A model generated the notes under the pieces. It ran no database searches. It was not told the DNA's origin and saw nothing but the letters and a program-made list of their open reading frames with translations. A stretch of 64,000 nt of DNA from Mageeibacillus sp. (GTDB taxonomy: Bacteria; Bacillota; Clostridia; Saccharofermentanales; Saccharofermentanaceae): positions 1-64,000 of the forward strand of contig JAKVLB010000005.1 of the NCBI GenBank assembly GCA_022484595.1, read 5' to 3'. The first letter of the stretch is position 1; every line of letters starts with the position of its first letter. A program made the position numbers and the translations under genes. This document shows positions 44,308 to 53,004 of the stretch, one piece after another.

Positions 44308-44886
44308 GTGCTTGATGACATTTCTATTAACTTTGATAGCGGGAAAATATATGGTCTTCGAGGTAAAAATGGTTCCGGAAAGACTATGTTGATGCGAGCT
44401 ATATGTGGCCTGATTATTCCTACAAGTGGTGAGATAATCATTGATGGTGAAGTATTACATAAGGATATTGCTTTCCCCAGAAGCATTGGTGCTTTAATAG
44501 AGAATCCTTCTTTTTTGCCCAATTGTAGTGGATTTAATAATTTGAGTTTGCTTAATAAACTTAATAATAAAGCTACAGATGATGAAATTGTTCAGGTATT
44601 ATCAGATGTCGCACTTGACCCATACGACAAAAAGCCATATAGAAAGTATTCTCTCGGAATGAAGCAGAAGCTTGGAATTGCTAATGCTATATTAGGAGCT
44701 CCGGATGTAATTATATTAGATGAGCCGATTAATGCTCTTGATGTTGAAACCGTAGAAGTAATCAAAAAGCTGCTTATCGGACTTAAAAATGCAGATAAAA
44801 CTATTATTGTGGCCTGTCATGACAAAGAAGAACTAGAGTATCTAAGCGACATTATTTATGAGATTAAAGAAGGAAAAATAGTATGA
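44308..44886 (+). CDS. ABC transporter ATP-binding protein, 5' end abnormal
   Basis: ATPase of a bacteriocin/antibiotic-type exporter. Walker A is GKNGSGKT, the signature YSLGMKQKLGIANA, Walker B VIILDEPINALD, switch His in ACHDKEE. From GTG at 44308 it has 192 residues, short of the usual ~205. The expected first strand is encoded upstream in frame (NISGTRKKFKDAT), yet no ATG, GTG or TTG with ribosome site is found before a stop at 44230-44232, and GTG 44308 has no ribosome site. A small deletion or frameshift at the 5' end is likely. It overlaps the next gene by four bases. Confidence 0.75.
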   Translation: MLDDISINFDSGKIYGLRGKNGSGKTMLMRAICGLIIPTSGEIIIDGEVLHKDIAFPRSIGALIENPSFLPNCSGFNNLSLLNKLNNKATDDEIVQVLSDVALDPYDKKPYRKYSLGMKQKLGIANAILGAPDVIILDEPINALDVETVEVIKKLLIGLKNADKTIIVACHDKEELEYLSDIIYEIKEGKIV

Positions 44887-45713
44887 TTTTCTTCAAATTG
44901 TTAAACTACGATACTAAGTATGGAATTATTAGACGCTGGTATGTTTTCCTGATTACTATTATATTTGCTTTTGCACAATGCAGAAGTTGTCATGGAATAA
45001 TTGAGTCTTTACAGACTTCAAACATGATGCGTGATAACGGTACAGTAATGGACTATATACTATATAGTTTTCAGGGAATGTGTGTATATATATTCTCACC
45101 ACGTAATCTATTTACGATTCCACTTTACTGGTTTATTTTTCAGGTAGGAATATCTTATATTATTGCTTACTATACTGAGAATGACTTAAGGCATTACGGA
45201 CGTAATATTCTGATGGCATGTAAATCGCGTTATGGGTGGTGGTTTTCTAAAGTAGCGGTATGCATCTGCTCAGTTCTTATATATTATGCAATTACAGTAG
45301 GGTGGATTACGCTTATGGCACTTAGTTGTGGCGCGACATTATCACTTCAAGTGTCAAATGATTTTGTACTCAGTGCTTTTAGTTACACATTACTGTATAT
45401 GAATTCAAGTGATGTAGTATGGATCAGTTTGCTTTTGCCATTTTTAACAACTCTCTCAGTCTGTTTAATACAGGTAGCAAGTAGTCTTGTTATCTCACCT
45501 GTGATAAGCTTTGCTGCCGTTTGTAGTATGTATGTGTTGTCTGCTTATTACACAAGTCCATGGCTCATTGGGAACTATACTATGTGGCAACGCAGCAGTT
45601 ACTATATTGAAGGTGGAATATCGCCAGATAGTGGTTTGTTTTTGTCTGTGATGATTATATTTGTTGCGGTAATCTCAGGACTGTATGTTGTTAGAACTAA
45701 GGATGTATTTTGA
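44883..45713 (+). CDS. ABC transporter permease (bacteriocin-immunity/export type)
   Basis: Integral membrane protein of 276 residues with about six helices (for example WYVFLITIIFAFAQC and IISLLLPFLTTLSVCLIQVA-like). It overlaps the ATPase gene by four bases (ATGA), so the two form one exporter. The family is suggested by the neighbour and by the topology; there is no distinctive motif. Codon use is AT-rich, as in the rest of the cassette. Confidence 0.75.
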   Translation: MIFFKLLNYDTKYGIIRRWYVFLITIIFAFAQCRSCHGIIESLQTSNMMRDNGTVMDYILYSFQGMCVYIFSPRNLFTIPLYWFIFQVGISYIIAYYTENDLRHYGRNILMACKSRYGWWFSKVAVCICSVLIYYAITVGWITLMALSCGATLSLQVSNDFVLSAFSYTLLYMNSSDVVWISLLLPFLTTLSVCLIQVASSLVISPVISFAAVCSMYVLSAYYTSPWLIGNYTMWQRSSYYIEGGISPDSGLFLSVMIIFVAVISGLYVVRTKDVF

Positions 45714-45776
45714 GTTTTCTGTTTGTGATTAATACTCAGGATTTTTTAGAATGTAAGATATAATGGGACATGAGTT

Positions 45777-45911
45777 ATGAAGAAGTATTTGTTTATAATG
45801 GTTATTACTCTTTCGATTGCAGTTAGTATTGGAATATGTTTGGTTCAGCATGGTTTTTACCCGGCAGTTTTACTTTGTGGCTTAACAGAAACGATAAGGA
45901 GAATGCGACAT
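45777..45911 (+). pseudogene. Fragment of a membrane protein at the cassette border
   Basis: About 45 codons beginning MKKYLFIMVITLSIAV form a hydrophobic signal-like segment with AT-rich codons and no good ribosome site. It runs in frame, without a stop, into the next gene, whose codons are those of the surrounding chromosome. It looks like the head of a truncated gene of the inserted ABC cassette rather than a true N-terminus. Confidence 0.5.
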
Positions 45912-46280
45912 ATGGGCAAGAGCGCAATCAAATTGAAGCTGAAGGGGAAATATGAGTGCCTGTCGGCACTGTACAGTGCGATGATAACGCATGATTTCAC
46001 CGCGGGATTTCCGTTGCTGCACGGAGAAGGTGTGTACTCCCAGATAGCGTTCCCGGAACTCGATCGTAACAACCAGGTTCAGATATGCAGAAATGCGTTT
46101 ACAGGATCTTATTGGGTTCTGCGCGTGACCTCGTCGGCAGGCAATGTTCTTAACAATGCGTTGCTTGATGCCGAGACTGATGGAATGTCATCGATGTCAG
46201 CTGCGTTCGGAGAAACAAAGAGGGAGTGCCTGAGACTTGTTAAGGTTACTGCCGAAGAGATAGAGAAGATCGGTCTTTAA
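45912..46280 (+). CDS. Hypothetical protein
   Basis: Not recognised. The ATG at 45912 is chosen because AAGGAG lies about ten bases before it and because base composition changes from AT-rich to chromosomal just upstream. The product has 122 residues, is soluble, and has alternating strand-like stretches (KSAIKLKLKGKYECLSALYSAM, GEGVYSQIAFPELDRNNQVQ, GSYWVLRVTSSAGNVLNNALLDAETD). The longer reading frame from 45777 would add a membrane segment but is judged a chimera. It lies beside the MATE gene on the same strand. Confidence 0.6.
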   Translation: MGKSAIKLKLKGKYECLSALYSAMITHDFTAGFPLLHGEGVYSQIAFPELDRNNQVQICRNAFTGSYWVLRVTSSAGNVLNNALLDAETDGMSSMSAAFGETKRECLRLVKVTAEEIEKIGL

Positions 46281-46474
46281 TCAGAGTATTTTTGTGCAAA
46301 TCACGTTTGATTTTGTGAAGCGGAAGGTGCGATAATACTCCTGTCCGGCGGTGTTTGACGCTAAGCAGGATAGATAATCTTATTATGTGAACACAAACAG
46401 TGTGTTGCCTCAAGATGGCGTAATTCCAGCTTTTGGCAGTATGCTGTTTTTTTGTGCCCAAACGGAGGAAAAAG

Positions 46475-47899
46475 ATGGAAAACAAGACCGGAAACAGGCT
46501 GGAGACAGATTCAGTAAGCAGACTTATGTGCAGATACGCAATCCCATGCATAATATCTCTGGTTGTCGCCGCGCTGTATAACATAGTTGATCAGCTGTTT
46601 ATAGCAAATGCCGATTATCTGGGTTCTCAGGGCAACGCGGCAAATACGGTGGTGTTTCCGCTTACTGTTGTAGCGCTTGCGATAGCGGTCTGTATCGGCG
46701 ACGGAGCCTGCGCATTTGTCTCAATAGCCCTTGGCTCATCAAGGAAAGAAGATGCCCACAGATGTGTCGGTAATGCGATAGTACTGGTGAGTATTGCCGG
46801 ATTTATTCTGATGGCAATCTACCTCATATTCATGAATCAGATACTTACGGCTTTTGGCGGCCGTGTAAATGATGAAACCTTCGGATTTGCCGGAGAGTAT
46901 TTTCTCTGGATAACACTCGGAATTCCGGCGTATATGTTCGGTCAGGCTATGAATCCGATAATCCGTGCTGATGGCAGTCCGCGGTTTGCAATGATTTCAA
47001 CGGTATCAGGTGCTGTGCTAAACTGTATTCTGGATCCGGTCTTCATATACGGATTCAGATGGGGGATGGCCGGTGCTGCCGTTGCGACAATACTCGGGCA
47101 GTTTCTGACATGCGGTCTTTCAATATGGTATCTGACAAATATGAAAGAGACAAAGCTCGAACGCGCGAGTTTTGTTCTGAATCTGAAGATAGACGCAAGA
47201 TTCGTGACTCTTGGCATTACAAGCTTCCTGTCCCAGATCTCATTAGTCGCAGCTATGGCAGCTATCAACAATATGCTGCGAAAATATGGTGCGGCAGACC
47301 CCGTATACGGGCAGACGGAGTATTCTCAGATTCCCATGGCCGTAGTCGGAATTGTCATGAAATTCTTCCAGATAGTTATCTCAATTGCAGTGGGGATGGC
47401 AGCGGGATGTATACCGATAGTCGGTTACAACACGGGCGCAGGCAGATCCGACAGGGTTAAGTCGCTTTTCACAAGACTTCTTGTATCTGAAGCTGCTGTA
47501 GGTGCAGCAGCGACACTTGTCGCGGTTATATTTCCGGAGCAGATAATCGATCTGTTCGGAGCTGCTCACGAGAGCGCATACTACACTGATTTCGCAATTC
47601 ATTCGTTTCGTATATATCTTTGCACAATGACGCTTGCGACAGTAAACAAAGGCTGCTTCATATATCTGCAGGCTATGGGTAAGGCCGCAGAATCAACCGC
47701 AATATCAATGATAAGGGAGATCGTCTTCGGCGTTGGCTTCGCGATAATACTTCCGGGACTGATAGGACTCGATGGTGTCCTGTACTCTATGCCGGTCTCA
47801 GACATTCTGACATTCGTGATTGCCGCAATCATCTGCACCGGGAACTACCGCAGACTGGACAGCTCTATAAAAGTTCTTAAGGCGCAGGCTACAAGATAA
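46475..47899 (+). CDS. MATE-family efflux transporter
   Basis: Multidrug or metabolite exporter of 474 residues with twelve predicted helices arranged in two similar halves. The ATG at 46475 follows GGAGG at seven bases; an in-frame start upstream has none. The first-half landmarks (CIISLVVAALYNIVDQLFIANA, ALAIAVCIGDGACAFVSIALG) and DPVFIYGFRWGMAGAAVATILGQ are those of the NorM/DinF-like family. The substrate is unknown. Its 3' end overlaps the GGDEF gene by 11 bases on the opposite strand. Confidence 0.9.
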   Translation: MENKTGNRLETDSVSRLMCRYAIPCIISLVVAALYNIVDQLFIANADYLGSQGNAANTVVFPLTVVALAIAVCIGDGACAFVSIALGSSRKEDAHRCVGNAIVLVSIAGFILMAIYLIFMNQILTAFGGRVNDETFGFAGEYFLWITLGIPAYMFGQAMNPIIRADGSPRFAMISTVSGAVLNCILDPVFIYGFRWGMAGAAVATILGQFLTCGLSIWYLTNMKETKLERASFVLNLKIDARFVTLGITSFLSQISLVAAMAAINNMLRKYGAADPVYGQTEYSQIPMAVVGIVMKFFQIVISIAVGMAAGCIPIVGYNTGAGRSDRVKSLFTRLLVSEAAVGAAATLVAVIFPEQIIDLFGAAHESAYYTDFAIHSFRIYLCTMTLATVNKGCFIYLQAMGKAAESTAISMIREIVFGVGFAIILPGLIGLDGVLYSMPVSDILTFVIAAIICTGNYRRLDSSIKVLKAQATR

Positions 47900-49811
47900 A
47901 CGGAGGCTTGAGCTTCTTGTTTCTGTACAGCGATTCGTCTGCCTTACCGAGCACTCCGTCAAGAGACGTAGTGCTTGTAATCCTGAATGAGTAAGCGCCG
48001 ACTGAAAGTCCGAGAGGGTATTTTTTGCCGGACATCTGACCGATGTTTGTCATTTTTAACTTTATGTCACGGACATATTCCTGCTGCGTAGCAGTTGGTG
48101 ATATCAGCAGGGCTGCAAACTCATCCCCGCCGAGTCTTCCGATTATAGCGTTGCGGCCGAGTGTCGAACGTATGGCTTTTGCGCTGTTTCTGATTGCATA
48201 GTCACCCTCGGAGTGTCCGAAGTTGTCGTTTATTTTCTTAAGGTAATCGGTATCGCAAAAGAACATACAGGCGGTCTTGTCCGCGTTGGCAGGGCTTACA
48301 AGTTCGGTCTGTACAGCGTCGACAAAACCGCGGCGGTTAAAAACGCCTGTAAGCTCATCGACTGTCGACTCGATATCAAGCCTTGCATTCTCTGTACCCA
48401 GCTTCTGGAGCAGGTCGCGCTGAGTGTGAAGTATCTCGAGCAGCTTCATCATTATGCCGCTCTGATAACATATTGCTTCGCAGTAATGATAATACGACGG
48501 AGTTATGTTGCAGACAAGTATGCCATATTGCTTATCATCAGCGTAGATATCGATTACGATGTATGTATCCGGTGTGTTCGGCAGATACCGGTTGTCGAAA
48601 AGCTTTTCAAACGGAATATCGCCTCTCTTCCCGCGAAGCATATGAGTGCTTTGCCCGTTGCGATATCCGCAAAGCTTCATATATTCAGGACATGTCCACT
48701 TGCTGCGCGGACGGTGCCTGACGAAGTTCGGCAGAAGATAGAAATAGCACGAGGTGAAAAAGTCGCTGCTTGTTGCTTCCAGAAAATGCCTTATTGTATC
48801 TTTCTCGAATCCGTTCATATGAAGCAGAACTCTGCTGAAAGAATTAATGAATTTGTTCGCGCGCCTCATCTCCTGGCATGTGAGTTCGCTCTCGTGAGAA
48901 TTAACAATATCGGCAGTTGCCATGGTGTCGGCGGACTGACGGTTGATGTATTCCGTCGGGACAAGAATCTCATGGTTTTCGTAATCTTTATCTGTAAGCC
49001 TGACGTGAGCTTCACGGACGGCGAGTCTGCCAAGTTGTGCCGGGTCGGCGCGTACGGTGGCAAGAGGAGGTACAAGCTGGACTGCATCGGCTATGTCATC
49101 GAAGCCCACTATCCTGAGATCCGTACCTATTCTTATGCCGAGGGTTTTTATATGAGGATATATGAATTTGGCTATCACGTCATCGGAGCAGACTATTGCG
49201 TCCGGCGGCGACGCGAGGCCAAGAAGACTGTCTGCTTCTGATGAACAGTATTCATAGTCGCTGCCGCGACGTATCAGTTTCTCATCAATTTCAATTGAAT
49301 TCTCTTCAAGTGTCCGGCGGTAAACCTGTTCGCGCTGAAGCTTATCAACGGTGTCTCCTCCAACCGTCAGGAAAGCAATCCTTTTGCAGCCGCTGTGTCT
49401 GATAAGATGATTTATCGCGTCCCGGAGGCCGGTTCTGTTGTCAAAATTGACATTGGTGCAGCCTTCGGCCTCGGAGGCTACAAGTATCACCGGTATATCT
49501 CCATAGCTGTGAAGCAGCTTCATTCGCTCTGCCTCTGTCGCGTTATATCCTATGCTGGACAGAAGGATTATCACTGCATCAAGAGATGACGATCTGGCAT
49601 ATTCTGCAATAACGTTGTACTGATACTCGTACTTCACACCGTATTTTTTTGAAGTTGTACTGTTGTGAGCGAGGTACTTGGCAGGAAATATGAACAATGA
49701 GTCTCCGAGTTCACCGGCAGCTTCGATAGCTCCGGAGGTAACCGCTGCCGGGAAATCATCTTCAATATTGGATATTACCAAACCGATTCTTAGGCTGTTC
49801 TGTTGTTTCAT
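47889..49811 (-). CDS. Diguanylate cyclase with N-terminal LacI-type sugar-sensor domain
   Basis: Cytoplasmic signalling enzyme of 640 residues with no signal peptide, helix-turn-helix or membrane helix. Residues 1-290 resemble the periplasmic-binding-like domain of LacI regulators (RIGLVISNIEDDFPAAVTSGAIEAA, AIVCSDDVIAKFIYPHIKTLG, IVGFDDIADAVQLVPPLATVRADP). A linker domain follows to about 470. The GGDEF domain has GRLGGDEFAALL with the active site complete; the RxxD inhibitory site upstream is absent (RNAI). It would make cyclic di-GMP in response to a bound ligand, probably a sugar. It stands next to the mannan genes and shares their upstream region. Ribosome site GGAG. Confidence 0.88.
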   Translation of the reverse strand: MKQQNSLRIGLVISNIEDDFPAAVTSGAIEAAGELGDSLFIFPAKYLAHNSTTSKKYGVKYEYQYNVIAEYARSSSLDAVIILLSSIGYNATEAERMKLLHSYGDIPVILVASEAEGCTNVNFDNRTGLRDAINHLIRHSGCKRIAFLTVGGDTVDKLQREQVYRRTLEENSIEIDEKLIRRGSDYEYCSSEADSLLGLASPPDAIVCSDDVIAKFIYPHIKTLGIRIGTDLRIVGFDDIADAVQLVPPLATVRADPAQLGRLAVREAHVRLTDKDYENHEILVPTEYINRQSADTMATADIVNSHESELTCQEMRRANKFINSFSRVLLHMNGFEKDTIRHFLEATSSDFFTSCYFYLLPNFVRHRPRSKWTCPEYMKLCGYRNGQSTHMLRGKRGDIPFEKLFDNRYLPNTPDTYIVIDIYADDKQYGILVCNITPSYYHYCEAICYQSGIMMKLLEILHTQRDLLQKLGTENARLDIESTVDELTGVFNRRGFVDAVQTELVSPANADKTACMFFCDTDYLKKINDNFGHSEGDYAIRNSAKAIRSTLGRNAIIGRLGGDEFAALLISPTATQQEYVRDIKLKMTNIGQMSGKKYPLGLSVGAYSFRITSTTSLDGVLGKADESLYRNKKLKPPFIL

Positions 49812-49883
49812 ATCGTCTCCAAGTCAGGTTAACAGGATCTTTTCATTATAGTTCCTGATGCTCCGTAATATCAAGAATTATCC

Positions 49884-49934
49884 TTGACTTTAGTTAAATT
49901 AATGAATAAAATTAGTTTAAATTTAGCTAAATTT
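49884..49934 (+). promoter_or_regulatory. Promoter and TTTAG operators of the manA-rok/lacI operon
   Basis: TTGACT (49884-49889), 17 bases, TAAAAT (49907-49912). TTTAGTTAAA (49889-49898) lies in the spacer. A perfect 16-base palindrome, AAATTTAGCTAAATTT (49919-49934), covers the probable start of transcription. LacI-family repressors bind such palindromes, and a LacI gene is in the operon. Confidence 0.7.
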
Positions 49935-50026
49935 AAGCAGACGTTAATTCAGTTATATCGTAGTCGTAATCACAACACGTCCCTCACGAACTGATATGGC
50001 GTCAAGCAGATCAAAGAAGGTACTAT

Positions 50027-51925
50027 ATGAGCATACTTAAGTTAAAACCGGCCTGCAAGGATTACTTATGGGGGGGAAGGAGACTGGCTGACGAATTCGG
50101 TATCGAGTACGGCGGCGAGCGTCTGGCGGAGGCGTGGGAACTGTCATGTCATCCGGACGGCTCATCGATAGTTGCCGAAGGAAAGTATGCCGGTCTGACA
50201 TTCCCGGAGTATATAAAGAAAGAGGGAAAGCAGGTTCTTGGAATTAACTGCCGTCGTTTTCGCGAGTTCCCGATACTTATCAAGTTTATAGACGCCAAAG
50301 ATAACCTGTCGGTACAGGTTCATCCGGGCAACAGATACGCACTCCGCAACGAGGGTCAGTACGGTAAGACAGAGATGTGGTATGTAATTGACGCCAAAGA
50401 AGGCGCCAAGCTTTATTACGGGTTCAAAAAGAAGATATCAAAGGAGGAGTTCCGCGAAAGAATTGAGAACGGAACGCTTCTTGATGTACTTAACGAAGTG
50501 TCGGTCCGACGAGGAGACGTATTGTTTATTGAGTCAGGAACCATTCACGCCATAGGCAAAGATATTCTGATTGCCGAGATTCAGCAGAATTCGAATGTAA
50601 CGTACAGGGTTTATGACTATGGACGCGAGGATGCAAATGGACACAAACGTGACCTTCATATTGAAAAGGCTCTGGCGGTCACAAATACCATACCTGTACA
50701 AAGGAACAACTCATCATATCCGCACATCGCGGACTGTGATTATTTCACCGTCGATAAACTCAACCTTGACGGACATATAATGGATAGCATGGAAGGAAAG
50801 GTATCTGAGATATCATTCCTGAGCATACTTGTTCTTGACGGGAGCGGAAGAATAACATGCGGCGGGGATACCGTGGAATACCGCAAGGGCGACAGCCTGT
50901 TCATACCTGCCGGAAGCGGCAAATATGAGATAAAGGGCAGAATAGACGCGCTGCTAACATCAGTAAGGGAGAAGGCGGGCCCTATAAGAATAGGCGTCGA
51001 TATAGGCGGACGGCACACCAAGATAGGAATTGTTGACGCGCAGCAGAATTTTCTGGACTACAGAGAAACGGATTTTGATGAATCCATAACACCTGAGGAA
51101 ACGGTAAAGCAGACAGCTCAGACAATACTGAAGATGCTTGAGGATGCACAGATAGATGTTGATCAATGCGTTGGAATCGGTGTCGGTGTCGCAGGCACGA
51201 TAAAGGGCAATGAAACAGTAAAATACTCGAATAACTTAAAATGGAAAGATGTTAATGTTGCCGGAATTGTCGGAGAGGTCATAAAGGTCCCGGTAATCGT
51301 AGCGAATAATGCCGATTGCGCTGTTCTTGGCGAGACTGCTGCCGGTGCTGCGAGAGATTACAGCGATGTGGTGATGCTGACGATCGGGCGCGGAGTCGGA
51401 AGCGGAGTCATCATAAACGGAAAGATTTACTCCGGATTGTCAGGCTCGCGACCGGAACTCGGACACATGGTTGTATCCGGTGACGGACGGCGATGCAGCT
51501 GCGGAAGATGCGGATGCCTTGAGACATACGTGAGTGCAACCGCGGTCAGAGAAGAAACACTCGCAAGACTCGGAAGAGAAATGGAAATTAATGAAGTACT
51601 TGAACTGGCATCAGAATCTGATAAATGCAAGGCAGAAGGCGATGATGCGATGGCAGACCGTGCGGATGCCTGTATAGCCGCGGATATAGCCCGCAGGTAT
51701 ATAGGCTCGCTCACAGACGGCATAGTGAACATTATAAATATTTACAGACCGCAGGCATTAATTCTCGGCGGGAATATTTCCGAAATCGGAGATAATTGGT
51801 ACAATGAGCTTAAGGTTGCGGCAATATCACAAAGCTTCGGCTGTGATTCTGACAGTGTTCCCGAGATTCATCGCGCGAAGTTCGGAAGAAAGTCCGGCGT
51901 CATGGGGGCTGCCAACTTAATGTAA
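50027..51925 (+). CDS. Mannose-6-phosphate isomerase fused to a ROK-family sugar kinase
   Basis: Two enzymes in one 632-residue chain. Residues 1-310 are a type I phosphomannose isomerase with zinc ligands in QVHP (His99), KTEMW (Glu116) and GTIHAI (His174). Residues 320-632 are a ROK kinase: DIGGRHTK (325-332), ELGH (477-480), and the zinc motif CSCGRCGC (490-497). Together they would phosphorylate mannose or glucose at C6 and convert mannose-6-phosphate to fructose-6-phosphate. The expected catalytic NDAN of the kinase reads NNAD here (427-430), so the aligned Asp is Asn. The mannan context fits; glucose released by mannosylglucose phosphorylase could be the kinase substrate. ATG start; ribosome site GAAGG. 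Confidence 0.9.
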   Translation: MSILKLKPACKDYLWGGRRLADEFGIEYGGERLAEAWELSCHPDGSSIVAEGKYAGLTFPEYIKKEGKQVLGINCRRFREFPILIKFIDAKDNLSVQVHPGNRYALRNEGQYGKTEMWYVIDAKEGAKLYYGFKKKISKEEFRERIENGTLLDVLNEVSVRRGDVLFIESGTIHAIGKDILIAEIQQNSNVTYRVYDYGREDANGHKRDLHIEKALAVTNTIPVQRNNSSYPHIADCDYFTVDKLNLDGHIMDSMEGKVSEISFLSILVLDGSGRITCGGDTVEYRKGDSLFIPAGSGKYEIKGRIDALLTSVREKAGPIRIGVDIGGRHTKIGIVDAQQNFLDYRETDFDESITPEETVKQTAQTILKMLEDAQIDVDQCVGIGVGVAGTIKGNETVKYSNNLKWKDVNVAGIVGEVIKVPVIVANNADCAVLGETAAGAARDYSDVVMLTIGRGVGSGVIINGKIYSGLSGSRPELGHMVVSGDGRRCSCGRCGCLETYVSATAVREETLARLGREMEINEVLELASESDKCKAEGDDAMADRADACIAADIARRYIGSLTDGIVNIINIYRPQALILGGNISEIGDNWYNELKVAAISQSFGCDSDSVPEIHRAKFGRKSGVMGAANLM

Positions 51926-51952
51926 TAATTTGTTTAGTATCAGGAGAGTAAA

Positions 51953-52999
51953 ATGGGAAAGGCAGTAAGACTTCAGGACATCGCCAGGAAAGCGAAGGTC
52001 AGCACGGTAACAGTATCAAAGGCGCTGGCAGGCCAGAAAGGCGTCAGTGAAGAGAAACGTTCTGAAATAATAGCGATCGCTGCCAGAATGGGATATCGCA
52101 AGACTGTCGGTACTTCAGGCAGCCGCGACGGCCGGAGTTACACGATAGGGGTAATAATTTCAGAACGGTTTATAGATGAAGATCAGTCGTTTTACTGGAT
52201 GCTTTATCAGGAACTCTCGAAATATGCGATTACAAGGAATTGCTTCCCGATGCTCGAGGTAATAAGCCATGACGCTGAGGCAGGTCTTGCGATTCCGAGA
52301 ATGCTCATAGAGAAGAAGATTGAAGGCCTGGTAATAATGGGAAACTTTGACTATGAGTTTGAGATGAATCTTCTTAAGAATCTTGCCATTCCGTGTGTAT
52401 ATATGGATACCGTCGGCAGTTATGATGCCTGCGACTGCGTCGTGTCAGACAATACCCGCGGCGGTCACACAATGACTGACTATCTGTTCCGCATGGGACA
52501 CAGCAAGATAGGCTTCGTCGGAACAAGACTTGCAACCCAGTCAATTGATGACCGTTATCTCGGATATGTGAAATCACTTATGGAACACGGCGTCGCGGTT
52601 CGCGATAAGTATGTTATCGACGATCGTGACCGTGGCTACGGAGCGGTAAGTGCTGAGAAATACTTCAGGCTTCCTGATAAAGACGATATGCCTACCGCGT
52701 TTTTCTGTAACTGTGATACTACAGCAAGCTTACTTATAGCAAAACTCAAGGAGAGCGGTTTGAGAGTGCCTGACGACGTTTCAGTTGTGGGATTTGATAA
52801 TTATGTCAATGAAAAGCTGTCTGAGGTAGGAATAACGACTTACGAGATTAATGTCAAAGAAATGGCAAAGCGCACGGTGCACATACTTATGCATAAGATC
52901 GACAATAACAGCTATTCAAGCGGAGTGTTTGCCATTGCGGGGAAATTCATTGAACGCAACAGCGTCAGGCGAATCGGCGACCCTGTCCCGAGAATCTGA
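51953..52999 (+). CDS. LacI-family transcriptional regulator
   Basis: Repressor of 348 residues. The HTH is at residues 5-30 (VRLQDIARKAKVSTVTVSKAL) with the hinge after it. The periplasmic-binding-like core carries VIISERFIDEDQSFYW, VVSDNTRGGHTMTDYLF and VVGFDNYVNEKLSEVGITTYEIN. The ligand is probably a mannoside or related oligosaccharide, inferred from neighbours. It follows the isomerase-kinase gene by 27 bases behind AGGAGAG and probably binds the palindrome at 49919-49934, thus regulating itself. Confidence 0.9.
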   Translation: MGKAVRLQDIARKAKVSTVTVSKALAGQKGVSEEKRSEIIAIAARMGYRKTVGTSGSRDGRSYTIGVIISERFIDEDQSFYWMLYQELSKYAITRNCFPMLEVISHDAEAGLAIPRMLIEKKIEGLVIMGNFDYEFEMNLLKNLAIPCVYMDTVGSYDACDCVVSDNTRGGHTMTDYLFRMGHSKIGFVGTRLATQSIDDRYLGYVKSLMEHGVAVRDKYVIDDRDRGYGAVSAEKYFRLPDKDDMPTAFFCNCDTTASLLIAKLKESGLRVPDDVSVVGFDNYVNEKLSEVGITTYEINVKEMAKRTVHILMHKIDNNSYSSGVFAIAGKFIERNSVRRIGDPVPRI

Positions 53000-53004
53000 A
53001 CCGT

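Noticed and set aside
48213-49241. 342-residue plus-strand open frame
   Set aside because: It lies fully antisense to the diguanylate cyclase gene, whose domains are unmistakable.
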